A DNA stretch of 64,000 nucleotides, taken from Takashimella koratensis (Eukaryota > Basidiomycota > Tremellomycetes > Trichosporonales > Tetragoniomycetaceae). The stretch covers positions 194,149 to 258,148 of the forward strand of contig BCKT01000014.1 of assembly GCA_003116875.1 (NCBI GenBank), read 5' to 3'. The notes beneath the pieces were generated by a model, which worked only from the letters and a program-made list of their open reading frames with translations, was not told the DNA's origin and did not search any database. The translations under genes and the position numbers were made by a program. Of the stretch, positions 34,979-47,500 are shown one piece after another. How positions within the stretch are numbered: the stretch's first letter is position 1; every line of letters starts with the position of its first letter.

Positions 34979-36776
34979 ATGCCTCAACTACCTGATTACT
35001 CCATCCCACCCGTCTTAGGCCCACCCATCTTCGGGTCTGTAGGTAAGTCAATCCTTCATATCTACCCGCCCCCGCCACAAATTTGCTGACGCCTCGGCTA
35101 CAGGGTCGACTCTCATCGATCACATCTCCCTCTCTGCCAATACTTCCCCAAGTTTGACCCCTTCTGGCAGCGAGACCGCCGTCTCTTTCCCCACTCCTGC
35201 TTCCTCTTCTCTCTTGGCCTCTCCCGGGCTGGCCATCTCCACCTCCGTCTCGGATCCCAACTCCACCAAGCTCGCACCTCCGAGCGCTCTCTCGAGCCCT
35301 GGCCTCGATGGTCTCTCGTCTTCGGCTACTCGCCCGACGACTCCACAAGTCACCCCGTCGTCCTTAGAGATCCCCCCGGGCTCAAGACCTGAGATTGGCG
35401 GCGGCGCACTATTTGCATTGCTCGGTGCAAGGGCGTTCAGGAAACCCTGGGAGCTCGCCACACTCATCCCCCGGGCGAAACGACGCAGCAAACCGTCGAG
35501 ACCGCTCGCGAGCGAGGGCAGCGGTACCCTCGGCGGGTCGATCCACGCTGGGAGTGCCTCCGAGATGCGACGCCTCGCGAGCAAAGGGTCGTCAGCAGGG
35601 GTACCGTCAACCGAAGAGGATTTCCCCCGACACTTGGAGGAGAAGATTGCGAAATTCGGGAGTGAAATGTGGGTGTACAGAGAAGATGAGAATTCTCGAA
35701 TGGCAAGAGCCAAGATCGAGTACGATGAGACAGGCAAACGAACGTGAGTAGCTTGTCGCAATTGCACCAAACCTTCATCTTAGCGCCATCTGTATCAAGT
35801 GCCTGACTTTTTTAGATACGTTCACGTTGTCAAACCTCCTGTTTGGACCGCCGCCTCTCTCCTCGGTACCCGGATTGACGGGTCAGAATACCTACATGTC
35901 GCGCCACCTTACAGCCCGTCAATGCTCGCCACGTTCGTTGCCGATCTCAAGAAGACGGGCTCATCGTGGCATCCGAAGATCGTGTTTGAGCCGACTCCGA
36001 CTTCTTGTCATCCGCTTGAGTTGGACGCCCTCGAGTCAGTCGCCAAGGACGTACATGTCTTGTCGTGAGTACCCGTGTGTGTCCGGTTCACTTTGATAAG
36101 ATCAATTGTTGATGTTTCATTCTTCAGGCCCAACCACGAAGAACTGCTCTCGTTCTACGGCAAGAACGCGTCGGCGATGACAGAGGACCAAACAATATCC
36201 GCCGTCGAAGAGCGGATACGCCATCTGCTTCACATCGTCGGCGTGGGGCCAGAAGGGTCGGGGATGGTCGTTGTTCGATGCGGCCGGTTGGGCGCGTGTG
36301 TCGGTACGCGATCAAGTGAGCCTCGCTGGGTTCCGGCGTACTTTGGACCCGACGAGCAGCACCGCGTCGTCGACGTCACAGGTGGTAAGTATTTACATCG
36401 CGACGAACATATGCGGACGCTCGGGGTCTGATGAACAAGTGCATCGGGAACATGCTAACGTCGTCATTGTACAGCCGGGAACTCCTTCCTTGGCGGATTC
36501 GTCGCGGGCCTTGTGGCATCTCGAGGCGACCCCTTGGAGGCGGCACTGTACGGAACCGTCTCGTCTTCTTTCATGGTTGAGCAAGTCGGCCTTCCCGAGC
36601 TCGAGCTCTCGACTTCGCGTTTGGCCGTCACCTCAACTACGGGTCGAAAAGACGTCGATGCCGAGATCGATGCCGACGCAGAAACCGAGTTCGGCGCCGC
36701 AGTGGTGACCGAGCTGTGGAATGGCGAGTTACCGGAGGCGAGGCTGGAGAAGCTTCGCGCGAGGATCGCAGTGTAG
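34979..36776 (+). CDS. MAK32-like PfkB-family kinase
   Basis: Five exons give 503 residues in phase. The PfkB fold appears as IGGGALFALLGARAF (residues ~140-155), KFGSEMWVYRE, PSMLATFVADLK, PKIVFEPTPTSC, VHVLSPNHEELLSFYG, MVVVRCGRLGACV and VVDVTGAGNSFLGGFVAGL, the last being the anion-hole and catalytic signature with Asp in DVTGAGN. This variant signature and the overall order match Mak32, whose yeast homologue is linked to stability of L-A dsRNA particles; the biochemical substrate is not known. Residues ~22-135 are Ser/Pro/Thr-rich, and a second low-complexity insert follows ARAF. Both make it longer than typical. Confidence 0.82.
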
Positions 36777-37081
36777 TATGATCTTGCAAAGGTCGTTGGC
36801 GGTAGTGTTCACGAACGTCGATATCATTATGGTTGCGAAGGAAGGAGGAGAGACGTAGAGTAGATCATGGACAAGAAGATCAGTGTCGTACCATCGAATG
36901 TTGGGTGTATTGCTTTATCCACGTGTGTTCAGTCTTGCAAACGTGATGTATCTCTTGCCAATGTCCTATCCGTGATACGTTTCCATTGTCCTGCGCTCGT
37001 TCCGCATAGCCCATGGTCCGCGGTCCACGCCATCACTGAACATCGAGTCAGCTCAGCGTCCGCGCGAAAGAGCGCGCTGTT
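36777..37081. other. Convergent spacer between the MAK32-like gene and ARL2
   Basis: It contains the two 3' ends. Nothing else is seen. Confidence 0.5.
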
Positions 37082-38280
37082 CTACCTATGACTTACGGCG
37101 GAAATTCCAGCTGTCCCCGACGCGCCGGATAACAAATCCGTGTCGTCTATCTTTGACTCTTCCTCAATTGCCGACGCCGTCGCTGCTCGGCCGGACCAAT
37201 ACAGTCTCCCCGCAACCTCGTCCACAACCCAATTGAGACCCGCGTCCAGGCCGGCACCAGTGACAGCGGAACACGGGAAGATGCGCCATTGATGTGAGAC
37301 GATCGAGGGGAGGTGGAGTGACTGCGCGTAAGGAGGAGGGAGAGAAACGTTAGTGGACGATGAGAGAGGGAGAAAACCGGAAGGGGCCACATTGGGAAGG
37401 GAAGGGCAACGTACGTCTCTGATCTCAGCGAGGGTGAGCGAGCCCGCAAGGTCTTGTTTGTTCGCAAAGACGAGTAACGTCGCGCCTGCTAGTCTCTATC
37501 ACGGGACTATCAGCTCCCTCCAAGAAGTTGCCAACCCTTTCCTCTGCATTATGAACCCCTACTCACCTCCTCCTGCAACAGCCCCTCGAGCTCGGCACGG
37601 CAATCGTCGATCCGCATCCGGTCGGAACTATCAACGACCCAGACGACACCGTCGGTGGATTCAAAGTAGTTGCGCCAGTAAGGACGGAGCGTGCGTTGGC
37701 CCCCGACATCCCCTGGTCAACGTCAGCCCAACGTCAAACCAATCCAAACTGGTAGGAGCTTTTGAGAGAGATAGGAGAAAGGCGGAAGGAGAGGAGACAA
37801 GGGGAAGGTGAGATGGTGAGAAGAGGTACGTACAGATGTTGAGTGTGTACCCGTTCCGAACGAGAGATTTGATATTGAACCCAAGAGTAGGAGAGATGGA
37901 AGAGATATCTTCGTTGTTGATACGTTTCAGAATTGTCGTCTTGCCAGCGTTATCGAGCCCACTTGGTACGCGTTGGCATAAGTGAGGCAATGGGTTAGGT
38001 CGTGATGGATTGGGGAAGAGGAAGAGGAGGAAGTTGAGGAAACGTACAGAAACAACACGCGCATCTCCTTCGACTTGGCCTTGTTTTTTCGAATGATCGT
38101 GAGCAAACCTATATCGAGGGGCGAGATATGACAAGGGTACAGCAAGTAGGAGATGAAACGTCAGTCGTGAGATCGACGGTGTGATTGGGCAGCAGAGAAA
38201 CCCGCGGGGGGGGGGGGGTCCAGTGCTCGCGCGGCGAAAGAAGAGCAAAGAGATGGAGGTTTGTAGGAAGACGCACCCAT
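37082..38280 (-). CDS. ARL2: ADP-ribosylation factor-like GTPase ARL2
   Basis: Small GTPase that acts with tubulin cofactors in tubulin folding and microtubule function (Cin4/Alp41 in yeasts). Six exons give 219 residues in phase; the first coding exon is only ATGG (38277-38280). The start [31 protein letters not shown], split across the first three exons, carries the P-loop. [11 protein letters not shown] is switch [21 protein letters not shown] is WDxGGQ/switch II, and [10 protein letters not shown] is the NKxD motif. [18 protein letters not shown] holds the SA-type base-contact motif. NIWDVGGQ and the MGLLTIIRK start match ARL2 rather than ARF1 or ARL1. The C-terminus is ~35 residues longer than usual and acidic or Ser-rich; a further intron at GTAAGT (near 37090) could change the last few residues. 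Confidence 0.93.
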
Positions 38281-38816
38281 TGTGAATACAGCGAGCGTGC
38301 GGGGGGTAGGCAACGTGAGTAGGTCGCGTCGGAAGAGCTGAGACAACTTGTCGGGCTGATCAGTGGTGCTTGGTGTTTGGCGCTTGGAGCTTGTTGCGTG
38401 ATGATAGCTAGCTGACGGTCTTGAGACGGTTGGAGATGATTTGATGAGTGGATGTGGTTGGTTGGTCAAATCCGAAATTGCAAATCCAGCAACAACACGG
38501 TTTCATGGTTTATCGTTCACCAAAAACCAATAGCCAACCTTTTCACAACTTTCCAGCATTTACCCAGTACCAGCGCTCTCTGATCGCAAGCCAGTCAATG
38601 TCATTGCCTTGTTCATATCCGCACATGTATCCAGTACCTAGAAAAAAAAGAAGAAGAAGAGAAAGAAAAAGAGAAACGAGGAACAAGAGTGGAACAGCGT
38701 TCAAAACTAAACGTAAAACAGCAACACAAAGAACGCGCGGCTTGAGCTGAATCGCCTCGCTCGATTCCCGTCTAATAAGCCATTTTAATCATCCCCTTCT
38801 TCCCAGCTCCTGTAGC
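38281..38816. other. Spacer between ARL2 promoter and SAC1 3' end
   Basis: It includes the ARL2 upstream region and an A/G-rich tract (38640-38690) near the SAC1 3' end. No gene is seen. Confidence 0.5.
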
Positions 38817-41800
38817 CTAATCGATGAGCGCACCCTTGCGCTTGCCAAGCTCGACCTCGTGCCTCGCCGCCGCCTGGGCCCCGGGAGTCATCGAGACTGC
38901 GCGCTTGCCGCCCTTGCCGAGACCAGGAATGACAGAGGCAACGGCCATACCGCGACCACGAGGGGTAGAGCGGAATCCGTCCCCGGCGTAAGAGAGGATC
39001 TCGAGAGGAGGGTTGAGGCGAGGCCACGCGACGTATGAAGTTCCCTATGAGGGTCAACATGTGAATCAGCAGTAAGGAAAAGAGGGAAGGGATAGAGTTG
39101 AGTATTGGGAGTCAATGAGAGGGAGGATCGGTGTACTCACGTTGCCCCAGATGTACGAGCCCGAGACAAAGGCAAGGACGATCCAGATGACGAGGAACGA
39201 GTAGATGGAAAGGTCTAGAATGATATCAGTACGGCACTTGATTTAGGCTCATTTGGGATATTGCTCACCGGAGGTGCGAGGAAGCGCGAATGCCGCGACG
39301 ATCATTGCGATCGCGAAGAAGAAGACATAGGGCATCTGCAATGTCACCTGCGTTAGCGATTGCGTATTGCTAAGTGCATGTGGCGTTGCTTACCGAGCGG
39401 ATGAGGGGGGGTCGCGTGTCGGTCAGCGGGGGGATACCGCCCTTCTTCGCGACCCATGCGCCCGTGAGCAAGTCGAAGGCATCCTAGTTTGTATTGTGGT
39501 TAGCGCCATGTCAATTGTAGGCACAGTCTCCTGCCAAAGTTCAATCCAAATGAACACTTACTTGACGGTCGCCGTCGAAGAAGTTGTTTTTGATGTATCG
39601 GAGCCCACCGTTGTAGCCGTCTTGCAGTAGACCTTCCTTGGTGCGCTTACCCGTCCTGGTGTAGTCGGTCTTGAGTGCGCCCGACCCTGCGTAGGCATTG
39701 GATACGGTGTCGGCGTGATCGGCCCAGACTAAGCAACACGGTGTTAGCTATGCGAGGTCTCTCAAGGGAATGCTTTAGATAGCCCCATCATCCCGATTTG
39801 ACTCACCATTGCGGAAGATGACCATGAAGGGCTCGTGCTCGTCGACCGTCTCTTTGACGCTGAGGACGCCCGCGTCACGGAGCTGCTTGTTGAGAGCCCA
39901 CTTGGCGAGCGCAGCCTGGGCAACGTTTGTCCTGTCCAAGCAGTCCATGCAGTTACTCCTCACTACGCCAGTCTGCCTCTTGAGGACCTTTGCGCCGCCC
40001 GTTGACGAGTCCGCCGCCCCAGTGACCACAGGTGCAATGGAGTGGTACCAGCCCATCTGGTCGAGCCCCGTCTGAATCCGGTCAATCATGAGTGAAATCC
40101 GGTCGAATCGCATCTTGCGGCACTCGTGGTGGAAATCAAAGTAGACATAGTGCGCCCGCTCGTTGATAAGTGCGTCGGTAGATGAGGCACCGGTCATCGC
40201 TCGCTCAAAGGCTTCTTTGACTGGCTGTTCGTACCCCTTTTGATTGACGAGGTTGACCAGATAGACCGAGTTGTACTTGTCGATCAACTTGTGAAGGTGC
40301 TTCTTGAGCGCTTGCGTCTGGTTTGGGGATTAGCAATGGTCGTAAATAGGTATTTAGACAGGCTCGACTCACGGTCTCTGGGACGTCCATGATCTGAAGG
40401 TCAGGCTTGTATCGGAGATTGTTGATCTCTGCCCAGAACAGCGGGACACTTCCACGAATTTGGACAAAGCTGAGCCGCTCTCTCCCGTCCACGCGACCGC
40501 GAGCGAGCGGCGCTTGCCCGTTCTCAGGCAATGGGTCGACAAGGACGATCTGTTCCGTCTCGTTAAAGTTGGAGACGTCGCCCTCGGTGTTGATACCGCG
40601 GGAGAAGTAGCGGGTCCCAGCGCGGTGACGCGAGCGCCTGGCCATAAGGCAGAAAAGGAAGTCGCGGTTGTTGATAGTCGCGGAGCGCAGCTCGACCGCT
40701 GGGAACGAATCACAGTCAGTTGTGGTCAAGACGATTGAGTGTAGCCTGCCACTTTCTACTTACATCCGTACATGATGGGAAGGATGAAGCGGCTCAGCTG
40801 AGACCAGGCGTCAGCAAACCTCACATTTAGGCGTGTACCACACCACTCACGTCAACCTGGCGGCTCTCTGTCGCGTCGATGAGTGGGGACATGAGGTACC
40901 TATTCCAGAAGAACCTCTCGTCTGCCCTTTCCCAAAGCGGGGCCTTCCCTGGCCCCTTCCCGGCTTCCTCGATCTTCTTCTGTCGATCGAGCGAGTTGGT
41001 CAAGTCCCATCCGTAGCTGAACCAGAGGCGGCCTGACTTGAGACCCTGTTCGACGAGCGCGACAAGTTCCTTCTCGATCGGGTGGTCCAGGATCGCAGAA
41101 GAGGTCGAGAGCGGGGACAAGGGGAGGAGACGGAAGTCTGTCGCCAGGTAGATGGGGTGGTTGAGCAATCGGCAAGACGGAGTGCGAGAGGTGATCACGA
41201 TGAGGAAGTCGGCTGTGGATAAGGGCAGTGTAGTTGGGAAAGGGTAGGAAATGCGGGTTAGCGAAGGACACTTGAAGCAGGGGCTGAATGTGGTGGAAGA
41301 GATGACTCACTCGTAGCGAGGCTGAGAACACCAATGATGCCGTAGCAAGTGATCACCTTGTCCTTGCCCAGCGGGACATCGGAAGACTCTGCGCGCGTCA
41401 GTATCCACTCTTGGCTCATTTCCACCCCAGACCCGAGTCTCGCCAGCAGGCTTGATCAAGGGGCACCGCGTCCCGCGATACCTGCTACTCCTATCCCTTC
41501 CGCATTGTCCTTCTTACTCGCAGCACACCACTAGCTCGCAACTCGCTCGCTGCACCCTCCCACCCACCCCTTGTGTTTCGCTACGCTCACACGCAGGTCT
41601 ACGGCTCGCTCCTCTCGAGGACTCACCATTCAACGCCATCCTTCCCGTCTTCCTATCGATATACAATTTCTCCCTCACATCCTTCTCGGTGACGACTGCG
41701 GGCCCGTCGATCCCATGCGATGCAAGGGTGGAGGATGCCGGTTCGAAGACGTACGAGGTCGGGGAGACGTAGAGGTTGAGTGTCTCGTGAAGCTGGAGTA

Positions 41801-41923
41801 GGGCGTTAGTTATGAGACTTGCGCACGAGGCGAGAGAACGGGACGGGAGGCAGAGACAAGGATAGCGGGGAAAGGGAGGGAGAAGAGTGGGGTACTCACG
41901 GGGAGACAGTTGTAGGCTGCCAT
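38817..41923 (-). CDS. SAC1: Phosphoinositide phosphatase SAC1
   Basis: ER/Golgi membrane phosphatase that hydrolyses mainly PI4P. Twelve exons give 708 residues in phase; the first codes only MAAYNCLP. The SAC domain includes [53 protein letters not shown], and [12 protein letters not shown], the CX5R(T/S) catalytic motif with nucleophilic Cys. Two C-terminal membrane segments follow ([19 protein letters not shown] and [19 protein letters not shown]), as in Sac1. The basic cytosolic tail ends [14 protein letters not shown]. The length is somewhat above yeast Sac1 (623). It is divergent from PCNA. Confidence 0.95.
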
Positions 41924-42318
41924 GGTGGTGGTGGTGGTGGTGGTGAAGAGACCTTGCTGATGAGAAAGTGCAAGGAGAACAACAAGGACGTTGCGGAGTC
42001 TGTGTGTGTGTGTGCGGCGTGTGTGTGTCAGAGTGGATCTCGACTGGACCGCCTACACGACTTTAAGCTATGCTGACCCTGAGACTCCCCTGAGCGCTTA
42101 TCACAGATGTCATCAAATGCCACGTCATTGTGTGTTCGCACATTACCCTATGACCGCGACGCGTGCTTGCAGCTGAATCAACCGCGTCGGTCCACTGGTG
42201 ATTTTATTTTCCACTCTCCCTCTGTCTCTACCACCGACACCATCACAGTCCCCCTCGACACTACCTCACTCTACTCTCTCCCCAACCCAACCCACTCACT
42301 CACACAACCCCTACCACC
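41924..42318. promoter_or_regulatory. Divergent promoter region of SAC1 and PCNA
   Basis: A 395-nt spacer between the two start codons. A (GGT)n run begins in the SAC1 start region (41921-41945). Two (GT)n runs lie at about 42000-42030, and a CT-rich leader lies before the PCNA ATG. Confidence 0.6.
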
Positions 42319-43999
42319 ATGCTCGAGGCTCGTGTCAAGCAGGCATCCGTCTTGAAAAAGCTCCTTGACGGTGAGTCCACCCTCATATCGCCCCCGGCCT
42401 ACCCGCTCCCCTCCATCCCTCCGATCAACAACCGCATCCTCTCCCTCCCGATGCCTAGCATCTCCTATCCCAGCAATTCACTAACACCCATTACCCCACT
42501 TCCCACCCCACAGCCATCAAGGAGCTCGTCACCGATGGCAACCTCGACTGCTCTGACGAGGGTATCGTGAGTCTATCATCCCCTGCCTTCTACTTGCCCC
42601 ATATCACATCCCGGCCCACCCGCTCACACCCCTCTAGGCCCTCCAGGCAATGGACAACTCGCACGTCGCGCTCGTCTCGCTCAAGCTCGTCGCCGAGCAA
42701 TTCGAGTCTTACCGCTGCGACCGCAACATTCCTCTCGGTGTAAACGTGAGTCAAGTTAACCTAATACCCAAGGCAACAGCGATGGCGGAGCGAAAAAGCG
42801 CGACGCTTGGCAAGATCTCATGACGCATCAATGCTGACTACTTTACAGCTCACCTCGCTCACCAAGATCCTCAAGTGTGCCAAGGACAACGACGTCGTTA
42901 CTCTCAAGGCTGCCGATGATGCCGACTCTCTTGGCCTCGTTTTCGAGTCCCCCAGTATGTCCCGTCTTCCTCCCGCCGTGCCCCTCTCCAAAGTGATCAT
43001 ATGTGATCCCTGCTGACTAGTCACTTGCAGAAGAGGACCGGGTTGGCGAGTACGAGATGAAGCTCATGGACATTGACCAAGAGCACCTTGGTATCCCCGA
43101 CACTCAGTACGACGCGACCATCACCATGTCGTCTGCCGAGTTCCAGCGGATCTGCCGTGACCTCGCTGCGTTGGGTGAGAGCGTCAAGATCGAGGCGTCC
43201 AAGGAAGGCGTGCGTTTCTCGTCCGAGGGCGAGGTCGGCAACGGAAGCGTCCTCCTCAAGCAGAGCGCAGGGACCGACCGAGCCGGGGGTTCAAGCAAGA
43301 AGGTCAAGGCAGACCCGGACGAGGAGGAGGAGGAGGAAGAGGAGGACGAGAAGCCCGATGTCGACGAGGAGGGCGGTGAGTAATAGTGTCGGTCAGATGA
43401 GGGTAGAGCTGATTTGATACAGAGGAGGAGATGGATGACGATGACCGCCCAAAGAAGCGCAAGGCCAACGGCAAGGCCAAGGTGGGTGTCGATCGTCTCA
43501 GAGAATTTCGGAATATTTTGCAACATCGCTAAACGTTGGCTCCTTCTCCGTAGACTACCAAGAAGGCCAAGGCCGTATCCGACTCGGACGACGTTGGAGT
43601 CTCTATCATCCTCGAGAAACAAGTCTCGCTCACTTTCTCACTCAAGTACCTGACGAACTTTGCAAAGTCGGCCCCACTTGCGCGCGAGGTTAGCCTCAAC
43701 ATGAGCAACGACGTTCCGCTTCTTGTCCAGTTTGACTTTGAGCAAGGTGAGTCTACGAGCGCGGGTCGTCAGAGTAGGGGGGAGGGGATAGCAGGAGTTA
43801 CCAGAGAGGTGGAGTCGACGTCCACGTTTACCGCTGTGTTGGAATCGAAATTGACGAAATCGCTTCGTGAACAGGTACTCTCCAATTCTTCCTTGCGCCA
43901 AAGGTGAGTGATCAATTCCGGAACACAGCGCAATCTGCAAGCTACGAAGGGAACCAAGTCCTGAACGCTGACGGCTTTGTGTAGATCTCGGACGAGTAA
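42319..43999 (+). CDS. PCNA: Proliferating cell nuclear antigen (PCNA), with a charged insertion
   Basis: Sliding clamp that tethers DNA polymerase delta and repair factors to DNA in the nucleus. Nine exons give 319 residues in phase, about 60 more than the usual 255-265. The family core is intact: [111 protein letters not shown]. Residues ~190-254 interrupt the loop after [14 protein letters not shown]. This stretch carries a poly-acidic run ([16 protein letters not shown], then EEEMDDDD) followed by a basic NLS-like run ([19 protein letters not shown]). The insertion spans exons 5-7 and normal clamp sequence resumes at VSIILEKQ. Confidence 0.95.
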
Positions 44000-44555
44000 A
44001 TTATTCGTCTTGATCGAAACGCAGAGGCTCGAGATGCCGTTCGAGGTTAGCCATGTGGACGCGGTGGATGAGAGGAATTACAAAGATCTGGGTGACGATC
44101 TTTATCGAAAAACCGAATAAGAAACCAGTCACATTTTCAAGGATCCAAAAAGCCAGCCGTATCTCTTTCCCCGTTTTTGTCGTCACTTTCCACTTTTTTA
44201 CCTATTTCGTCCTCCTTTCTGTACTCTTTACACAATTATACGGTAATCCTCATCCTCTCTCCTTCTCTTCGCGGGGACCGTATCTCATCACGTCACTTGT
44301 TTCTTCCTCTCACCTTTTTTCTTTTTCATTGCCTTGGTGTCGAGAATCTAAGACTGAGACAACCCGTCCCTTGATGTTTCCAGTGCTCTGTGTCATTGCT
44401 CATGAAACCCGATGTACATGTGCGCTCGAAACACCAACCTGTCTTTCTACTTGACTATCCTACTTACCAATCCCAATCTCAATCCCAATCCCAATCTTCA
44501 TTTCAATCCGATTCAAGTCTGCCCAACCTTATCGAGTTCTCAATATCGTTTGACT
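44000..44555. other. Convergent spacer between PCNA and photolyase
   Basis: It is T/C-rich on the plus strand and holds both 3' ends. A CAATCC/CAATCT-type short tandem repeat lies at about 44466-44500. Confidence 0.5.
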
Positions 44556-47500
44556 TCAAGCCTCTTTCTCGCCGACATTCTTGTACCGGAACAACGCCCT
44601 CTCTCTGCTCTTTTTATGATCCACGATTGGACTCGGGTATCCGAGTTTCTTGAACTCGCTTGAAGGGAGGTTATGGGACGGGTCGTGGATTGCTTTACCC
44701 TTGAGGTTCCGAAGTTCGGGGACCCAGTAACGGATGTAGTCTCCGTTCGGGTCACATTTCTCAGATTGCGTGAGGGTGTTGAAGATCCGCTAAGGGGAGT
44801 GAGCTTCGCGTTTTGTGGTATAGAGATATGTGTAGTGATGTTCAAAGGTTGAGGAGAAGTGATGTTGAAATGTTGATAGGGATAGTTGGGTGAGCGTATA
44901 AGAGGGATAGAGCGGTCGGTCTTTTTGAACTCACGAAATACGGTTGAGGATCCGTTCCAGTCTACAGGGTGCAAAAGCACGTCGATCAGTCAACCTGACC
45001 CTACTCAAGCCTTATTCCATTTGACTCTAACTCACACTAGCAGTCCACTGCCAACCTCCATTGTTCGCAGCGAGATCTCCATCGATAAAGGATTGCATGA
45101 AATACTGTTCTCCAAGTCCTGTGAGCGCCCACTCGTGTCAGCTAACCCTATTGGGTTCTCTGCGTCATTATTCCTCGGACCTAGACTCACGCCAATCGAG
45201 CATTAGCGATTTGACCAAGAAAGAAGCAGCGACCATCCTGACTCTGTTCTCCATCCATCCTGAGTTTGTCAGTACCTCTCTCAACTTTACTCTCAATAAC
45301 GCTCTGACTGTGCATCTCTTGGTTCTCTCCCTCTCCCTCTCCCTCTCCCTCTCCTTCAGTGGTTGAAAGGCTACACTTCAAACCCGAGCTATCCCTGATG
45401 CAGACCCTCAACTCACCGCGAGCATTACACGCCCTCATTGCAGCATCGACAATTGGGAACCCCGTTTTCCCATCTTTCCAAGCTTGGAGGTTTTCGTCGT
45501 TTACTTCCCATTGTACGTCTGCGAATTTCTCAAGGAACGGTCGACCCATGGACACCCTCGGCCAGGTGCACATCACCTAATCACTAGAGTCAGCTGTTAT
45601 CCCCTAATGCCGCCTTCTCTCTTCTTTCTTCTCGATTGCATCTTGGCATGTCTGACTCTCTGCGCTTCAACTCACATGGTTGTAAAAATCTCTCCAGGCT
45701 CTACCCGTCCGCAACCAGAATCAGGACCCATAATCAGCTCTCCACTTAATCCCTACGCAACTTGACTCCAAGTTCTCAACTCACACTTCCTGAACCCACA
45801 TGCCCAATCCCGTATCGCGCCCACTCTGCAACCTGCCTTTCCCATCCACTTTCTTCGCCGCGTTCAATACCGCCCTGGCACTGATCACTCCGCTGGCGAG
45901 GTACGGGCTTAGGCGAGACGAGTTGTCTCCATCGACTCTGTTACGACCGTCTTGGTACATTGCCACGCGGGAGGATTTGGGATCTTTGCTTGAACCGTCT
46001 TGAAGTGGGGAGACGAGCTCGAGTTGCGTTTTCCGCGCTTTGGTAGTAAGGAAGAGATCGAGCAGCTAGAGACCATGTATCAGCGAAGAGCGATGAAAAA
46101 GTGAGTTCATTAAGAAGTTGTGCGAAAGGTGCGTGGATGCGAATAGGGACGACCATACTTACTTTCTTGGCATTCTCAGTACCTTCAGGCCAACACTCGG
46201 CCATCTGGTCCGCATCGGCGCACTCAAACCCCTCCACATGGTCTGGCACTGGTGTGGCATCGAACAGTTTCCCCAGACTCTTGTGCTGTCGAATCCCCTT
46301 GTCGTTACCCTTTGGTACTGGGGATTCTTCCAGAAGCTCGGGCTCGTTGGCGATGACTCTTGCCCACGCGCGTTGCCATGGGCTATCGAACGAATCATGT
46401 ATCAGCATACACTCCATTGTGGTCCACTCCACTACTTCAACGCCCGCTACTTGCTCTCCATCTAACCATCTTGACTGTCCACGCCTGGATCAAAGTATAC
46501 TGAAACCCACCTATACACCGACATCGGTTTCCCCGCCTGACTCAGTACTTTGCCCGGCGGGACTGCCAACCGATCGTGTACGCAAACGACCTCGATACCG
46601 GCCTCTCTACCTCGACGAACGGTGTGTATGTCCCTACGCAGCTCGTCGACTTCGTATTCGATGTTGGCGAAGACGTGATTAGCCCCGAGAGCCGGGAAGA
46701 CGTCGGTCACCAGACGGCGAGGGATTTGGAGACGGCGGGGGTAGCAGAGGATGTGCAAGGGGATGTGAAGTGCGTCCAGCTTGGTCTGGAAGAGTGGGGA
46801 AGTAGGTGATCAGCTCAATTGGTTGTGGAGCAGGGGAGGAATAGGGAGAGGAGTATGGTAAGCGGTGAGATTAGGGAGAAAGAGAAGAAAAGTTCACCTT
46901 GACGTAACGGAGATTGCGCAACATGAACTCGATACGACGAGGACTTCGATCGTGCCATTTATAATCGCCTGGAGAGAGGACGAAGAGCACGACGAGGGGT
47001 AAACCCAGGTCCTCTGCTTTACTAGCTGCGAGGGCGAGAGCCGTATTGTCTTCAACTATGTGGGTGGGGGTGGGGGTTGATCGGGTCGGGATAGTGAGTA
47101 GGACAAGTTAGAAGAATCATCCTCTGTCCATACGCTTGTTGGCTCATTCTCTCTGACCCATGCCCCCTCGCGTGGACTCGAGTGATCTCAACTGACTGGG
47201 AAAGAAAGCAGGGGATCAACTCACCACGCATATCTTCCATCCGCATCCAATAAACCACCGAGTCCCCTGGCTTCCCCGGCTCGTGGGGCTCTTGCATCAA
47301 CGCCATCAGCTGGTCAAGAGGAGGATCTTCATCGACCCTTGCTGAGTCTTCAACAGTGGCTACCTTGCCCTCTGAACGGTGGAGGTGTGTTAGCATATCT
47401 TTCCTTCTTGGCTCACATCATCATCCATGACTCATGCAATGGGAAAGTAACCGTATACAGGTGTTTTGAAGAGATGCAGTATGGTAAAGAAAGAAAATCA

